Positions 1-9,329 are shown, counted from the stretch's first letter. The stretch: 64,000 bases of DNA from an uncultured Prochlorococcus sp. (GCA_902536555.1 CACAXR010000001.1:1-64000), one strand, 5' to 3'. Numbers and translations: made by a program. The notes: a model not told the origin generated them from the sequence alone.

Positions 1-453
1 AGAACTCCTACTTGGTTTTGGAATGGAGAATATCCTCTTAGTATAAGTAAAGAATTAATCACCGATTTAGAAAAGTTCTCTGAAAATGAAAAAACCAACT
101 GCAGAATCTGTATACATACTAATCCAGAAGAATTATGTCAAGTAATGCTAATTGTAGAAAGAAGAGGCATGAACATACCACCTCATTTTCACAAAAATAA
201 ATCTGATTTCGTTTTTGTTTTAAAAGGTGAGATGGAATTTTACACCTTTGATAAATCAAGTAAGAATAAAAATATTAAAAATTTATCACCATTTGAGGGA
301 TTTAAAACTCCTCCAGGAATGATCCATGCAGTAGGTATAAAAAGTGAAAAATGTGCTTATTTAGAAACATCAACTGGGCCTTTTATTAAGAATGAAGATG
401 CCATATTTCCTTCATGGGCAAAGGAATGGCATAATAATTTCTGTATGATATGA
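1..453 (+). CDS. WbuC-like cupin metalloprotein, 5' end cut by the window
   Basis: The track starts this ORF at the ATG at 145, but the same frame is open from base 1 (...TPTWFWNGEYPLS...), so the gene begins outside the window. The visible part is a small beta-barrel cupin: a histidine cluster (PPHFHKNKSD) is followed by a strand-rich segment (VFVLKGEMEFY) and a later histidine in PGMIHAVG, the usual pattern for metal binding. WbuC-family cupins sit in O-antigen clusters and their reaction is not established. It is 27 bp upstream of a radical SAM gene on the same strand and is probably co-transcribed with it. The cupin fold is clear; the WbuC assignment is moderate. Confidence 0.6.
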   Translation, partial: RTPTWFWNGEYPLSISKELITDLEKFSENEKTNCRICIHTNPEELCQVMLIVERRGMNIPPHFHKNKSDFVFVLKGEMEFYTFDKSSKNKNIKNLSPFEGFKTPPGMIHAVGIKSEKCAYLETSTGPFIKNEDAIFPSWAKEWHNNFCMI

Positions 454-480
454 TTTAATTTTTATATTAGCTTGACTTAG

Positions 481-1557
481 ATGTCAAAGAACTCTATTGA
501 GGAAGTTATTTTTGGTGAACCAGCAAGCTCAAAGTCTTCAGCTGAACTTATTAAAAATATACATAGAAAAAAATTGGGAAAGGAATATTTAGTTAAAAGA
601 ATTCAACCTAAGATTAGTTCCTATAATGATTTAATCGAATTTCCATCACATTTTGAAATTGAAACTATAAACGCTTGTAATGCACGATGTCCCATGTGCA
701 CAATAGATGATTGGAACAAAGAAGAAAAGATGATGCAAGATAGTCTTTTTAAGAAGATTGCAAATGAACTAAGTGAAAATAAAAAACATTTAAAGAGGGT
801 TAATCTTTATCGGGATGGAGAACCTCTTTTAGATAGAAAATTACCTGAAAGAGTTGAGTATCTTAAGAAACTTGATATTCCAAATTTATCTATATCAACA
901 AATGTTAGTTTGCTAACAGATCAAAAAGCAAGAGAAATTCTCGAAGCAGGGATGAATATGGTCACGTTATCAATAGATAGTCTTAATAAAGAAGTATATG
1001 AATCTATTAGGAGAGGATTAATATTTGAAAAATGTATTGAAAACGCCAAAAATTTTATAAAAATAAGAAATGAAATGAACTCAAATTGCGAAATTTGGAT
1101 AAGAATGATAAGGCAAGAATCAAATAAAAATGAATTTGAGTCATATAAAGATTATTGGGAAAGACTAAAAATATTAGATCCTAAAAAAGACCGTATCTAT
1201 TTTCACAATATTTTCGATTGGGGGGGGCAATTAGATGGATTTAAATCAATCTCAGAAAATACTGAGCTTCATTTACCTTGTGTATCTTTATGGTCTCTAA
1301 TGCCCATTTTTGCTAATGGTGATGTGCCAATGTGCAATGTAGATTATGGAGCTCAAAATAAAATTGGAAATATCAACAATTCTTCGATCAAAGAATTATG
1401 GAATTCCATTACTTTAAATAGAATTAGGAATAAACATCTTGAAGGTAAAAAGTGTTCAATAGAAATGTGTTCGAAATGCAACGTATGGGAAGAGATGCCT
1501 CCTAGAGATGGAGGTAACACTATAAGCTCTAGATATGCTAAATTGCTGAAGCCTTAA
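481..1557 (+). CDS. Radical SAM / SPASM domain enzyme
   Basis: The [4Fe-4S] motif CxxxCxxC is seen as CNARCPMC at residues 66-73, followed by a partial TIM-barrel with typical strand motifs (NLYRDGEPLLD, LSISTNVSLL, VTLSIDS). The C-terminus has a SPASM-like cysteine set (PCVSLW, MCNVDYG, then CSIEMCSKC) that would bind auxiliary clusters. Family members cleave S-adenosylmethionine to a 5'-deoxyadenosyl radical; in surface-sugar clusters the substrate is probably a sugar nucleotide or a small carried group, but nothing here identifies it. The 358 residues are normal for the class. It leads a plus-strand run with a flavoprotein and a 2OG oxygenase, which suggests one redox-rich tailoring pathway. 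Confidence 0.75.
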   Translation: MSKNSIEEVIFGEPASSKSSAELIKNIHRKKLGKEYLVKRIQPKISSYNDLIEFPSHFEIETINACNARCPMCTIDDWNKEEKMMQDSLFKKIANELSENKKHLKRVNLYRDGEPLLDRKLPERVEYLKKLDIPNLSISTNVSLLTDQKAREILEAGMNMVTLSIDSLNKEVYESIRRGLIFEKCIENAKNFIKIRNEMNSNCEIWIRMIRQESNKNEFESYKDYWERLKILDPKKDRIYFHNIFDWGGQLDGFKSISENTELHLPCVSLWSLMPIFANGDVPMCNVDYGAQNKIGNINNSSIKELWNSITLNRIRNKHLEGKKCSIEMCSKCNVWEEMPPRDGGNTISSRYAKLLKP

Positions 1558-1573
1558 TATATATACTTTAAGA

Positions 1574-2707
1574 GTGTCAAATAAATCAGCGGCAATTATT
1601 GGTGGAGGATTCTCTGGTTGCAGTTACGCCTATTTTCTAGTAAAGAATGGTTGGGATGTAACTATAATTGAAAAATCAAATCTAATTGGAGGCGGAGTAA
1701 AGACTTTTTTCCATGGAGGTCATCCATTTACCTACGGACCTAGACACTTTATAGCTCCTGAAAGTTCTATGCCTGCATTTGAATTTTTAGAGAAAGTAAT
1801 TCCGATGAGACATATAAAAAAGATAAATTATAGCTATCAAGAACCAGATGATGTTTTTACAACTTACCCTTTACACCAAGATGATATAGGTAAATTATCG
1901 TGCTCCTCTCAAATATTTGAAGAATTAAAATTACTTGAAGCAAGTGGTGAATCAAAGGCTCATAATTTTGAGGAATTCTGGATTGGTAGAGTGGGGAAAA
2001 CTTTATATGAAAGATACAATAAATTTTATAATATGAAGGCTTGGTTTCTTGATGATAATAGAAAAATGGATTTTGGTTTTGAAGCAACTGTAAAAAGAAA
2101 ACCATTAGAAAAAGGCTCACGTTATGAATTCCATACTGGTTGGATAAATGCTTACCCAATCGCACATGATGGTTACAATAAATATTTTCAATGGTCTACA
2201 GAAGGGACAACAAAGTTACTAAATACTGAAGTTAAAAAAATAAATTTTGATAAGAAACAAATTACCTTATCTAATGGTGAAGAAATAAATACTGACATGA
2301 TTATTTCAACAACATCGCCTGATCTACTATTTGATTATGATTTAGGAGAACTTAAATATGTTGGGAGAGAAGTTCATAAAATTGTATTACCTATCGAACA
2401 AGTACTTCCTGATGATGTTTATTTTATTTATTATCCAGGACCTAAAGAGACCCAAACTAGAGTTACAGAATTCAAAAAATTCACAAATCACAAATCACCT
2501 AATAGTCTTATAACTTTGGAAGTCCCAAGCTTAAAAAATAAACTATATCCTACATTGCTTAAAAGCCAAGTACAACTTGCAGAAAAATATATTAAAAGAT
2601 TGCCAGAATACGTTCACTCAGTTGGAAGAATGGGCAAATATAGGTACGTTGATATCGATGATATTTTGCTTGATGCTATTCAATTTGAAAAAGATTATCT
2701 TAAATGA
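1574..2707 (+). CDS. FAD-dependent UDP-galactopyranose mutase-like protein
   Basis: It starts with GTG, 16 bp after the radical SAM gene. The N-terminus is a Rossmann FAD-binding fold (AIIGGGFSG near residues 8-15, then VTIIEK and IGGG), and a histidine-rich stretch (HGGHPFTYGPRHF) follows as in UDP-galactopyranose mutases, where it lies near the flavin. The length of 377 aa fits Glf (about 370-390). Glf isomerises UDP-galactopyranose to UDP-galactofuranose for cell-surface glycans. The similarity looks distant, so another UDP-sugar mutase or a protoporphyrinogen-oxidase-like amine oxidoreductase is possible. It overlaps the next gene by ATGA (2704-2707), indicating translational coupling. 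Confidence 0.55.
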   Translation: MSNKSAAIIGGGFSGCSYAYFLVKNGWDVTIIEKSNLIGGGVKTFFHGGHPFTYGPRHFIAPESSMPAFEFLEKVIPMRHIKKINYSYQEPDDVFTTYPLHQDDIGKLSCSSQIFEELKLLEASGESKAHNFEEFWIGRVGKTLYERYNKFYNMKAWFLDDNRKMDFGFEATVKRKPLEKGSRYEFHTGWINAYPIAHDGYNKYFQWSTEGTTKLLNTEVKKINFDKKQITLSNGEEINTDMIISTTSPDLLFDYDLGELKYVGREVHKIVLPIEQVLPDDVYFIYYPGPKETQTRVTEFKKFTNHKSPNSLITLEVPSLKNKLYPTLLKSQVQLAEKYIKRLPEYVHSVGRMGKYRYVDIDDILLDAIQFEKDYLK

Positions 2708-3489
2708 TTCAAGATTTTGATATTAATGGTTATTTAATAATTAACCATGAAAATAATAGTTCTTATAAACAATTAAAAGAAATTGTTGAAGAATCTATCA
2801 AAATCTCTGTAAAAAAAATATGTGGTGAAGAACTGAAATCATTACCTAAATTTCATGAGACAGTGAATAATAGAAATGTAAATGAAGTAAGAGTTAATGC
2901 ATACAATTTAATTAATTCTTTTCCAAATTTACATGATCTTTGCTTTTCACTAATAAATAATCAAATTAATACCCTTCTTGGTCCTGACTTAGCTGTTCAA
3001 GCCAAAGTTAATCTTTCAATTGTTCCCCCTCATGATAAATCATCCATAATACCTTTACATTCAGACATAAATACAGGCGAATCCATTCATCAAATAGTTT
3101 CATGGATACCATTAACTAAGTGTTATTCCTCAAATTCAATATTTATAACAGATCTTAAGGAATCTTTAAAACTTCATAGAAATTTAGCTGATTTTAATAA
3201 ACCTAATCAGCCTACAATTAGTGATTATAGTGAAAAAAACTTAAAGCCTAAATACTTAAATTTAGATACTAGTCAAAACTTAATTTTTACTCCATTGATA
3301 TATCATGGATCTAATCCAAATTTAACAAATGATACTAGAGTATCATTGAACTATAGGCTTAAAAATCTCTATTCTCCATATTTACATCATGATTGTGAAG
3401 GTAAATCACTTTCAACTTTTTATAAGAAATATAAGATATCAAAATTAACTGAAGTAACTGACTCATACAAGAAACCAATTTTTAAATGA
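2704..3489 (+). CDS. Sporadic carbohydrate cluster 2OG-Fe(II) oxygenase
   Basis: The protein has the facial-triad pattern of Fe(II)/2-oxoglutarate dioxygenases: HSD near residues 119-121 in IPLHSDINTG, a distal histidine near 201 (LIYHGSN), and an arginine about 11 residues later (DTRVSLNYR) suited to bind 2-oxoglutarate. Such enzymes hydroxylate or oxidise a carbon centre. It is coupled to both neighbours by ATGA overlaps (2704-2707 and 3486-3489). The downstream neighbour looks like the LIC12192 family, and the TIGR04324/TIGR04323 pair of sporadic carbohydrate cluster proteins is known to co-occur. Substrate unknown, probably a surface sugar or a lipid-linked precursor. Confidence 0.65.
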   Translation: MIQDFDINGYLIINHENNSSYKQLKEIVEESIKISVKKICGEELKSLPKFHETVNNRNVNEVRVNAYNLINSFPNLHDLCFSLINNQINTLLGPDLAVQAKVNLSIVPPHDKSSIIPLHSDINTGESIHQIVSWIPLTKCYSSNSIFITDLKESLKLHRNLADFNKPNQPTISDYSEKNLKPKYLNLDTSQNLIFTPLIYHGSNPNLTNDTRVSLNYRLKNLYSPYLHHDCEGKSLSTFYKKYKISKLTEVTDSYKKPIFK

Positions 3490-3878
3490 TAATTACTTAT
3501 ACATCAATGCGACCTATTCCAATAGGTCGCTTTTCATCCAAACATCAAAATAAAATAATAAAAAAATATTGTAAGAATAATAATTTAAATTTTTCAATAC
3601 CATTTCCAGAATTTGTATACCCATCTTGCTTTATTCAACTGTTCAATATTTTTGGTTTAGCTCCAAGTAATTCTAGTATTATTTTTTTTTCTTCATCGCA
3701 ATTTTTTGACTATCCTGGGAATATAAAAGAGCTTATAAATTCTTTTCGATTAAAATTCAATACTATATATTTTGCATCAGAGAACTACCAAATAGATCTT
3801 AATCAAAACTACAAAGAATTAGAAAAAATAATTGAAGAACTGAGGAATCTAGATTTAATAAAAAATAAATCTAAATAA
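3486..3878 (+). CDS. Sporadic carbohydrate cluster protein, LIC12192 family
   Basis: This 130-aa protein matches my recollection of the LIC12192 (TIGR04323) family: a start with a short strand and 'RPIPIGRFSSKHQN', then YCKNNNL, a central PSCF segment, and a C-terminal FASENYQI motif. No catalytic function is established for the family; it occurs patchily in surface carbohydrate clusters beside a 2OG-Fe(II) oxygenase, exactly as here. No signal peptide or membrane segment is visible, so it is probably cytoplasmic. ATGA coupling to the oxygenase gene implies the two act together. The assignment is from pattern memory, not a search. Confidence 0.6.
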   Translation: MIITYTSMRPIPIGRFSSKHQNKIIKKYCKNNNLNFSIPFPEFVYPSCFIQLFNIFGLAPSNSSIIFFSSSQFFDYPGNIKELINSFRLKFNTIYFASENYQIDLNQNYKELEKIIEELRNLDLIKNKSK

Positions 3879-3938
3879 ATTTTTACCCATAATTAAAGTA
3901 AAATTCCTAATAATTAAATATTTAATCAGATTTCTGAC

Positions 3939-4715
3939 ATGCAATTTTCAAATCATTTGGGGATATTGAGTGCCATGCCTGAAGAATTAGGGTCTACTTT
4001 AGATAATTTAATTGACGTCAAAAAATTTAAATTTGGTGACCTCTTCTTATATCAAGGTTATTGGGTAGATCATATAAACAAAAAAAATATTTTAGTAACA
4101 ACTGCATGGAGTGGCTGGGGTAAAGTTAGTGCGGCGAGAGCAGCCACTAGATTATTAAGTTTAAGAGGTCATCCAATTCCAATAAAAATTTTAATCTTTA
4201 CAGGAGTGGCTGGGGCATTAAATAAAAATATAAATCAGTGGGACATTATTGTACCCAATAAAGTTTGTCAATATGACATGGATGCTAGACCAATATTTAA
4301 TAAATTTGTAATTCCTTCTTTGAATAAAAAATATCTAAAAACAAATTCAATATTACACAAATGGGCTTTTGATTCGATAGAGAAATACTTAGAAGAGACT
4401 AACTTTTCAAACTTTGGTAAAGTATATGATGGGATAATTGGTACTGCAGATAAATTTATATCTAATGAAAAATCCCGTAATGCAATAATAAAAGAATTTC
4501 CTAAAATGCAAGCAGTTGAAATGGAAGGTGCCGCAGTAGCACAAGTTGCCCATCAAGAAGAAGTACCTTGGATATTAATAAGAGTAATTTCTGATAGCGC
4601 AGATAAAAAAGCAGTACATAATTTCAAAGATTTCTTAGATGAATATTCAAAATTCTCTTGGAAGTTAGTTGAAGTACTTTTGAATAATATTTCATCAATT
4701 AATCTAAAAAATTAG
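3939..4715 (+). CDS. MTA/SAH nucleosidase-like phosphorylase superfamily protein
   Basis: It begins GILSAMPEEL, the typical start of 5'-methylthioadenosine/S-adenosylhomocysteine nucleosidases, and has FTGVAGAL, the ribose-binding MEGAAVAQVA motif near residue 193, and RVISDSAD with the catalytic-type aspartate. Family members cut the N-glycosidic bond of MTA, SAH or 5'-deoxyadenosine. At 258 aa it is longer than E. coli MtnN (232), with an insertion around residues 125-155. Its place after a radical SAM gene suggests, as inference, removal of the inhibitory 5'-deoxyadenosine by-product, or an island-specific role on another nucleoside. It ends convergently 5 bp from the next gene. Confidence 0.7.
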   Translation: MQFSNHLGILSAMPEELGSTLDNLIDVKKFKFGDLFLYQGYWVDHINKKNILVTTAWSGWGKVSAARAATRLLSLRGHPIPIKILIFTGVAGALNKNINQWDIIVPNKVCQYDMDARPIFNKFVIPSLNKKYLKTNSILHKWAFDSIEKYLEETNFSNFGKVYDGIIGTADKFISNEKSRNAIIKEFPKMQAVEMEGAAVAQVAHQEEVPWILIRVISDSADKKAVHNFKDFLDEYSKFSWKLVEVLLNNISSINLKN

Positions 4716-4720
4716 TTTAA

Positions 4721-5728
4721 TTATTTTTTATGAATATAATCCCATTTAAGTTTTTTAAGCTCCTCCAAGTTTTGATCAACCCAATCAAAAGTATCTTTTA
4801 TTCCATTTTTTAAATTAATTGAATCTTCCCAATTATATTTTTTTCTGATTTTTGAACTGTCTAGAAAATAATTTTTATCTTTACCTAATCTCTCTTCTAC
4901 ATCTTTTACAATTTCACTGAAAGGTCTTTCTCCAATATTACAAATTTTTTGTACTAAATTTCTGATTGATAAAGCTTCTTTAGTTGATATATGCCAACAT
5001 GAACCAGGTTCTGCATCAAAAGTTAATTTTAATGTTGCTTTAACCACATCGCTTATATGAATAAATGATCTTTTAGAATGCCCTGCACCATGTAGATATA
5101 GTTTTTTTCCTGTTCTAATACTTAAGATGGTTCTAGGAATTATTCTATAAAGTTGTTGACCAGGTCCGTAGACATTTGCTGCTCTCGTAAAGATAACTGG
5201 AAAATCATATGCCTTAAAAAAACTCAATAAATGACTATCGCAAGCTGCTCTGCTTACCGAATAGGGAGTAGTTGGGTTGAAGTTATGATTTTCCTTTATC
5301 CAACCATCTGTATCACCATAAACTTCAGGAGTTGAAATATGAACATATTTTTTTAAAAACTTTTTTTTCCTTAAGTAATCATGAAAAGCTACTTGAGATA
5401 ATAAATTAGTTTGATACCAGTGTGTTGGTTCTAACCAACTTTCAGCTACCATTCCCTGAGATGCAAAATTAACAACATACTCGGGTTGATATTCATCAAC
5501 AAGTTTAATTAAAAGATCAAGATCTTTGTTCAAATCAAGTGATTTAAATATAAAGTTTTTTTCTAATATTTTGAAATCATTTTGATTATTCCACCACTTG
5601 TAAGCTAAAAATAAGCTTTTTGGCTCCTTCGATCTACTTACCCCTATTACTCTATGTTTGTTCCTAAGAGCTTCTCTTACAAAATGAGATCCACTAAAAC
5701 TATTGCTCCCAATAACAAGTAATTTCAT
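4721..5728 (-). CDS. NAD-dependent epimerase/dehydratase (extended SDR)
   Basis: A Rossmann start (LLVIGSNSFSGSHF) and the extended-SDR signatures VNFASQG, HISTPEVYG and RAANVYGPGQ indicate a nucleotide-sugar dehydratase or epimerase, closest by eye to dTDP-glucose or GDP-mannose 4,6-dehydratases. The active-site YxxxK motif reads YSVSR (Y156, R160): the catalytic lysine is replaced by arginine. This is a strict position in most members, so activity may be altered or the protein may have another role. The 335-aa length is normal. It is the last gene of a minus-strand group with a dehydrogenase and a methyltransferase. Confidence 0.7.
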   Translation of the reverse strand: MKLLVIGSNSFSGSHFVREALRNKHRVIGVSRSKEPKSLFLAYKWWNNQNDFKILEKNFIFKSLDLNKDLDLLIKLVDEYQPEYVVNFASQGMVAESWLEPTHWYQTNLLSQVAFHDYLRKKKFLKKYVHISTPEVYGDTDGWIKENHNFNPTTPYSVSRAACDSHLLSFFKAYDFPVIFTRAANVYGPGQQLYRIIPRTILSIRTGKKLYLHGAGHSKRSFIHISDVVKATLKLTFDAEPGSCWHISTKEALSIRNLVQKICNIGERPFSEIVKDVEERLGKDKNYFLDSSKIRKKYNWEDSINLKNGIKDTFDWVDQNLEELKKLKWDYIHKK

Positions 5729-5802
5729 AGTAATACTGAGTTGTTTTTACTTTAAATAAACATTAATTCTAACTTTTAAAAGATATTATTAAACTCTATA
5801 AA

Positions 5803-6849
5803 TTAAAATTTAATCATTAATCTTCCAGGTATTTCACCCTTTGAAAACTTAGAAATTGCAGAATTTATTTCTTCTAAGTTACAAAATTGACTTATGATTA
5901 TTTCTAAATCAATTTCTCTATTATTTATTAAATTTAAGTATCTCAGGATATCTTTTTCAGGTTTTATATCTCCACCGTGAGAACCTAATATAGTCTTTCC
6001 AAAATGTAACGGTAATGAGAATAAATTAATATTATTTCCAATTTTTGGAACTCCTACTAACACTACTCTTCCATTAATATCGGTTATTCTATACCCCATT
6101 TCAATTACGGAAGGAATACCAGTATTATCTACAAAAACATCTAATTTAGTATTTTTTAAAATTTCATTTATCTTCTTTTCTGGATCGTAGTATTTAGAGT
6201 TAATAGTATGAGTTGCGCCAATTTGTTTTGCTAAATGTAATTTTTCATCAGTCAAATCTACCGCAATAATTGGGAAAGCATTCCTTAAACTAGCAGCTTG
6301 AATCATATTTAATCCTATACCTCCAGAACCATAAATTACAATTGACTCACCAATTTTTAAATTTGCATTATTCTCAATAACTCCAAAACCAGTTGTAATA
6401 GCACAACCAAATAAAGACGCTATCCTCTTATTTGTATCTTTAGGAATAGTTGTACATCTATTTTCACTAACTATCGCATATTCATTAAAAGTAGTTATCC
6501 AACCAGCATTAATATTTTCTCCTCTTAATTTATATTTCGGCGGATTAGATTGAATACCATCGCCCTTTTTCCAGTGAAGAACAACTAAATCTCCATTAGC
6601 AATAGTTTTCACACCTGGGCCAATTTCTAAAACAGTCGCACAACCTTCATGCCCCATCAAATGTGGAAGATATTTATCATCTCCTTTAACCCCTCTTATT
6701 TCTCCTAACTGAGATCCGCAAATTCCGCTGAAATGCAGTTTTACTAATACTTGTCCTATCTCTAATTCCGATGGAAATTCAATACTTTCAATTTTTAAAG
6801 GTTTATTCTGTTCAACTAAAATCGCAGCTAAAGATTGACTTATTTTCAT
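5803..6849 (-). CDS. Zinc-binding alcohol dehydrogenase-like protein (MDR family)
   Basis: A medium-chain dehydrogenase/reductase with GroES-like N-terminal and Rossmann C-terminal domains. Catalytic zinc ligands are recognisable: C44 in SGICGSQ, H67-E68 in MGHEG and C149 in LFGCAITTG. The NAD(P)-binding loop is YGSGGIGLN. The four-cysteine structural zinc lobe of classical ADHs is missing, replaced by GDGIQSNPP. Related proteins in sugar clusters oxidise or reduce sugar-nucleotide or polyol substrates. Here it lies between an epimerase and a methyltransferase on the same strand, so a role in making or modifying a sugar is the best inference. Confidence 0.7.
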   Translation of the reverse strand: MKISQSLAAILVEQNKPLKIESIEFPSELEIGQVLVKLHFSGICGSQLGEIRGVKGDDKYLPHLMGHEGCATVLEIGPGVKTIANGDLVVLHWKKGDGIQSNPPKYKLRGENINAGWITTFNEYAIVSENRCTTIPKDTNKRIASLFGCAITTGFGVIENNANLKIGESIVIYGSGGIGLNMIQAASLRNAFPIIAVDLTDEKLHLAKQIGATHTINSKYYDPEKKINEILKNTKLDVFVDNTGIPSVIEMGYRITDINGRVVLVGVPKIGNNINLFSLPLHFGKTILGSHGGDIKPEKDILRYLNLINNREIDLEIIISQFCNLEEINSAISKFSKGEIPGRLMIKF

Positions 6850-6856
6850 TTAATTT

Positions 6857-7528
6857 TTATTCAAAGTATATAAAAGAATAATGTCCTGAATATTTTGTTT
6901 TATCAAACCACCATTTCCACTCTTTTGGGTTGTTAAAAGCTTCGCAAGTTACCTGCCAATATAATAAATTTGTTTTTTCTATTTCATTTCGATAACTTTC
7001 GACACATATATATTTATTTTTTTTGCCAACTCTTTCCATCTCTAACAAGGATTCCTCTAGCTCGTAACAGTATAAATTATGAAATGTATTTATTGAAATA
7101 ACTAAATCGAAGTAATTATTTCCCCAAGGCAATTTTGTTGATGAACCTAGAGTTAAACTTTCTTTAATTTCCTCTTTTGCATTATCAATAGCATATTTAG
7201 AAATATCTATGCCAAATACTTGGCATTTAGGTAATAATTTTTTAAATTCATAAAGTAAAAAACCTTTACCACAACCAATATCAAGAATTTTTGAATCAGA
7301 ATTTATTTTATAAAAATCAATTATATCCTTTGCTACACCTTCCCATCTCCCTGGAATATATTTATAACCACCATAATTAATTCGTCTATCTCCATCCCAA
7401 TAATCAAAGTCATATTTCTTGGCTAGAGTTGCAGCCTTTGCCTTTGGAAATTCTTTATCATTTACTCTATTTAAATAATTTCTATTAGTGCTTTTATGAA
7501 TCGTACTCATAAAGTCTAATTCTCTCAT
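6857..7528 (-). CDS. Class I SAM-dependent methyltransferase
   Basis: Motif I is clear (ILDIGCGKGFL near residues 80-90), followed by the acidic end of strand 2 (VFGIDIS) and a motif IV-like ISINTFHNL. At 223 aa it is a compact Methyltransf_11/25-type enzyme. The substrate cannot be deduced; the setting in a sugar cluster, 7 bp upstream of the zinc dehydrogenase gene, suggests a sugar or sugar-linked group. The annotated ATG is followed six codons later by a second ATG, so the exact start is uncertain. Confidence 0.65.
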   Translation of the reverse strand: MRELDFMSTIHKSTNRNYLNRVNDKEFPKAKAATLAKKYDFDYWDGDRRINYGGYKYIPGRWEGVAKDIIDFYKINSDSKILDIGCGKGFLLYEFKKLLPKCQVFGIDISKYAIDNAKEEIKESLTLGSSTKLPWGNNYFDLVISINTFHNLYCYELEESLLEMERVGKKNKYICVESYRNEIEKTNLLYWQVTCEAFNNPKEWKWWFDKTKYSGHYSFIYFE

Positions 7529-7737
7529 AAAATTTCCATAAAAACCTATTATAAAGCTATATGCTAAAAATATTCTCTAGATTTAAAAGCTATTGTTTAA
7601 AAATTTCAAAAAAATAAAATAAGACTTTTGATTAATACTTTAATTGTTTGAAATTATGTAGGAAATAAAAAACAAACTAATCTATGAAATTTATTTCAAA
7701 TAAATTATATTTAGATATAAATAAAGAAAATTGATCA

Positions 7738-9153
7738 TTAACCAAAATAAAGCTCAGAATATTTTTCTAATTCGAATTTTGAAATAATTACAGAAAAATT
7801 TTCTTTACGTCCAAATTCACTAACATTTTGCGATAAGTACAAACTATTATTTCTGAGGTAATATTTCTGCCAGAGTTTAATTTTATTTATTTTCAATTTT
7901 GAAAAATCTTTATTATCATCAACTTCTAAATATTTAAGAAATTCTTCTAATGAAGATATTATTTCATTACTTGATGGAAATTTAATATAAATATTTTTTG
8001 ATTCCCAATAAAGTTTTTTATAAGGAACAATTCTCATTTTTATTAAATTACTTAAAGTCAATAGTGAATTATCTTTTTTATTAAAAAATTTTTTAGGGAT
8101 TACCATAGAGTTGTTTAATTGATGCAAATTATCAAATCTATGATATCCAACAAAAAAGATAGGTAACCCAAATAATCGAGCACATTCATGGGCTCCAGAA
8201 CCAAGACTTATGCAAAATTTAGAATTAAATGGGATAAGAAAATCTAAAAATTGCATTTTACTTTTTTTTCTAAATTCATATGCTAAGTCATAAAAGTTTT
8301 TATTTTTTATTGGGAAAGGGTTGTTTGATCTTCCTAACCTTACTACGTTAAATTTTCTAGCTAGCAAAAATTTTAAAGTATCAAAAATGATTCGATTATC
8401 TATATCTCTCAAATACAATTCATCACTAATATTATTTTTTTTAGATTCAAGATTTACTCTCCCCTTTCTATTGTCCTTATCATAATCATAGAAAACAACA
8501 ACATTATTAGAAAAAATACTTTTTAAAAGTTGATTAAATTTTTTTCCTAATTTATTTTCCGAAAGATATTCTAAGGAAATAAAATCTTTATTTTTTTGCA
8601 AAAAGCTATAATTATCCTTCATATCAAATCTATTTGTATAAGAACCTATAACTCCAAAACGAGGCCAAAGGTAAGAATCAATTTTAGAAAATATTGGGAA
8701 TTTATTTTTATAAAAAATATTAATTTCTTTATTATTTTTTATTCTATATTTTATTAATTTATATTTTATATATGTTTCATCAATTTTTTTATCTTTTAAT
8801 ATAGTTTGCAAATTCATATGGAACCAATCATCTAATATATTATTGGTTATTTTTCCAATAATAAAAACATTGATTCTTAATAAATAAAATTGAGAATTTT
8901 TATAATTCTTGGATTCTATATATCTGACTATATTAGAAAGTGCATTAACATATTCATAAATTGATTCTCCAAAATACTTTCTGTTTATGTACAAATTTAA
9001 ACTTCTAGGCTTTGTTCTTAAATATAAAAAATTAAATATTTTAATCTCTCCAAGAATCATATTAAAAATATTTCTAAAAAAATATTTAAAATTTATATAA
9101 CGATGATATAAGTGAATTTCAGATAAATACTTTAAATAAAAATTCTTATTCAT
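7738..9153 (-). CDS. Putative glycosyltransferase (possibly TIGR04372 family)
   Basis: A 471-aa protein rich in Lys, Asn, Ile and Phe. The C-terminal half has features resembling the TIGR04372 glycosyltransferase group: DYDKDNRKG, then DNRIIF, a VVRLGRSNNP segment, and FCISLGSGAHECARLFGLP, which looks like a GT-B donor-site helix. The N-terminal half has no recognisable motif. The alternative is a capsule-export or polysaccharide protein of unknown type. No transmembrane segment is obvious. It stands alone on the minus strand, divergent from the neuB-like gene, with a gap of about 150-175 bp between starts. Confidence 0.45.
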   Translation of the reverse strand: MNKNFYLKYLSEIHLYHRYINFKYFFRNIFNMILGEIKIFNFLYLRTKPRSLNLYINRKYFGESIYEYVNALSNIVRYIESKNYKNSQFYLLRINVFIIGKITNNILDDWFHMNLQTILKDKKIDETYIKYKLIKYRIKNNKEINIFYKNKFPIFSKIDSYLWPRFGVIGSYTNRFDMKDNYSFLQKNKDFISLEYLSENKLGKKFNQLLKSIFSNNVVVFYDYDKDNRKGRVNLESKKNNISDELYLRDIDNRIIFDTLKFLLARKFNVVRLGRSNNPFPIKNKNFYDLAYEFRKKSKMQFLDFLIPFNSKFCISLGSGAHECARLFGLPIFFVGYHRFDNLHQLNNSMVIPKKFFNKKDNSLLTLSNLIKMRIVPYKKLYWESKNIYIKFPSSNEIISSLEEFLKYLEVDDNKDFSKLKINKIKLWQKYYLRNNSLYLSQNVSEFGRKENFSVIISKFELEKYSELYFG

Positions 9154-9329
9154 AAATCCTAATTACATTGAATATTAAATAAAATTGTATTTTTATTTAA
9201 GGATTATATCTTATCTCTTAGATTTATATAAGAACATCAATTTTAAATTTTCTCTTTTAAAAATATTTATAAATTAAAAAATTCCTTAAATTCTTTATGA
9301 TATAGTTTTTGTTACACCATAATAGTTTC

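Noticed and set aside
1857-2165. 102-aa minus-strand ORF opposite the Glf-like gene
   Set aside because: Fully inside a supported plus-strand gene with coupled neighbours; no motif.
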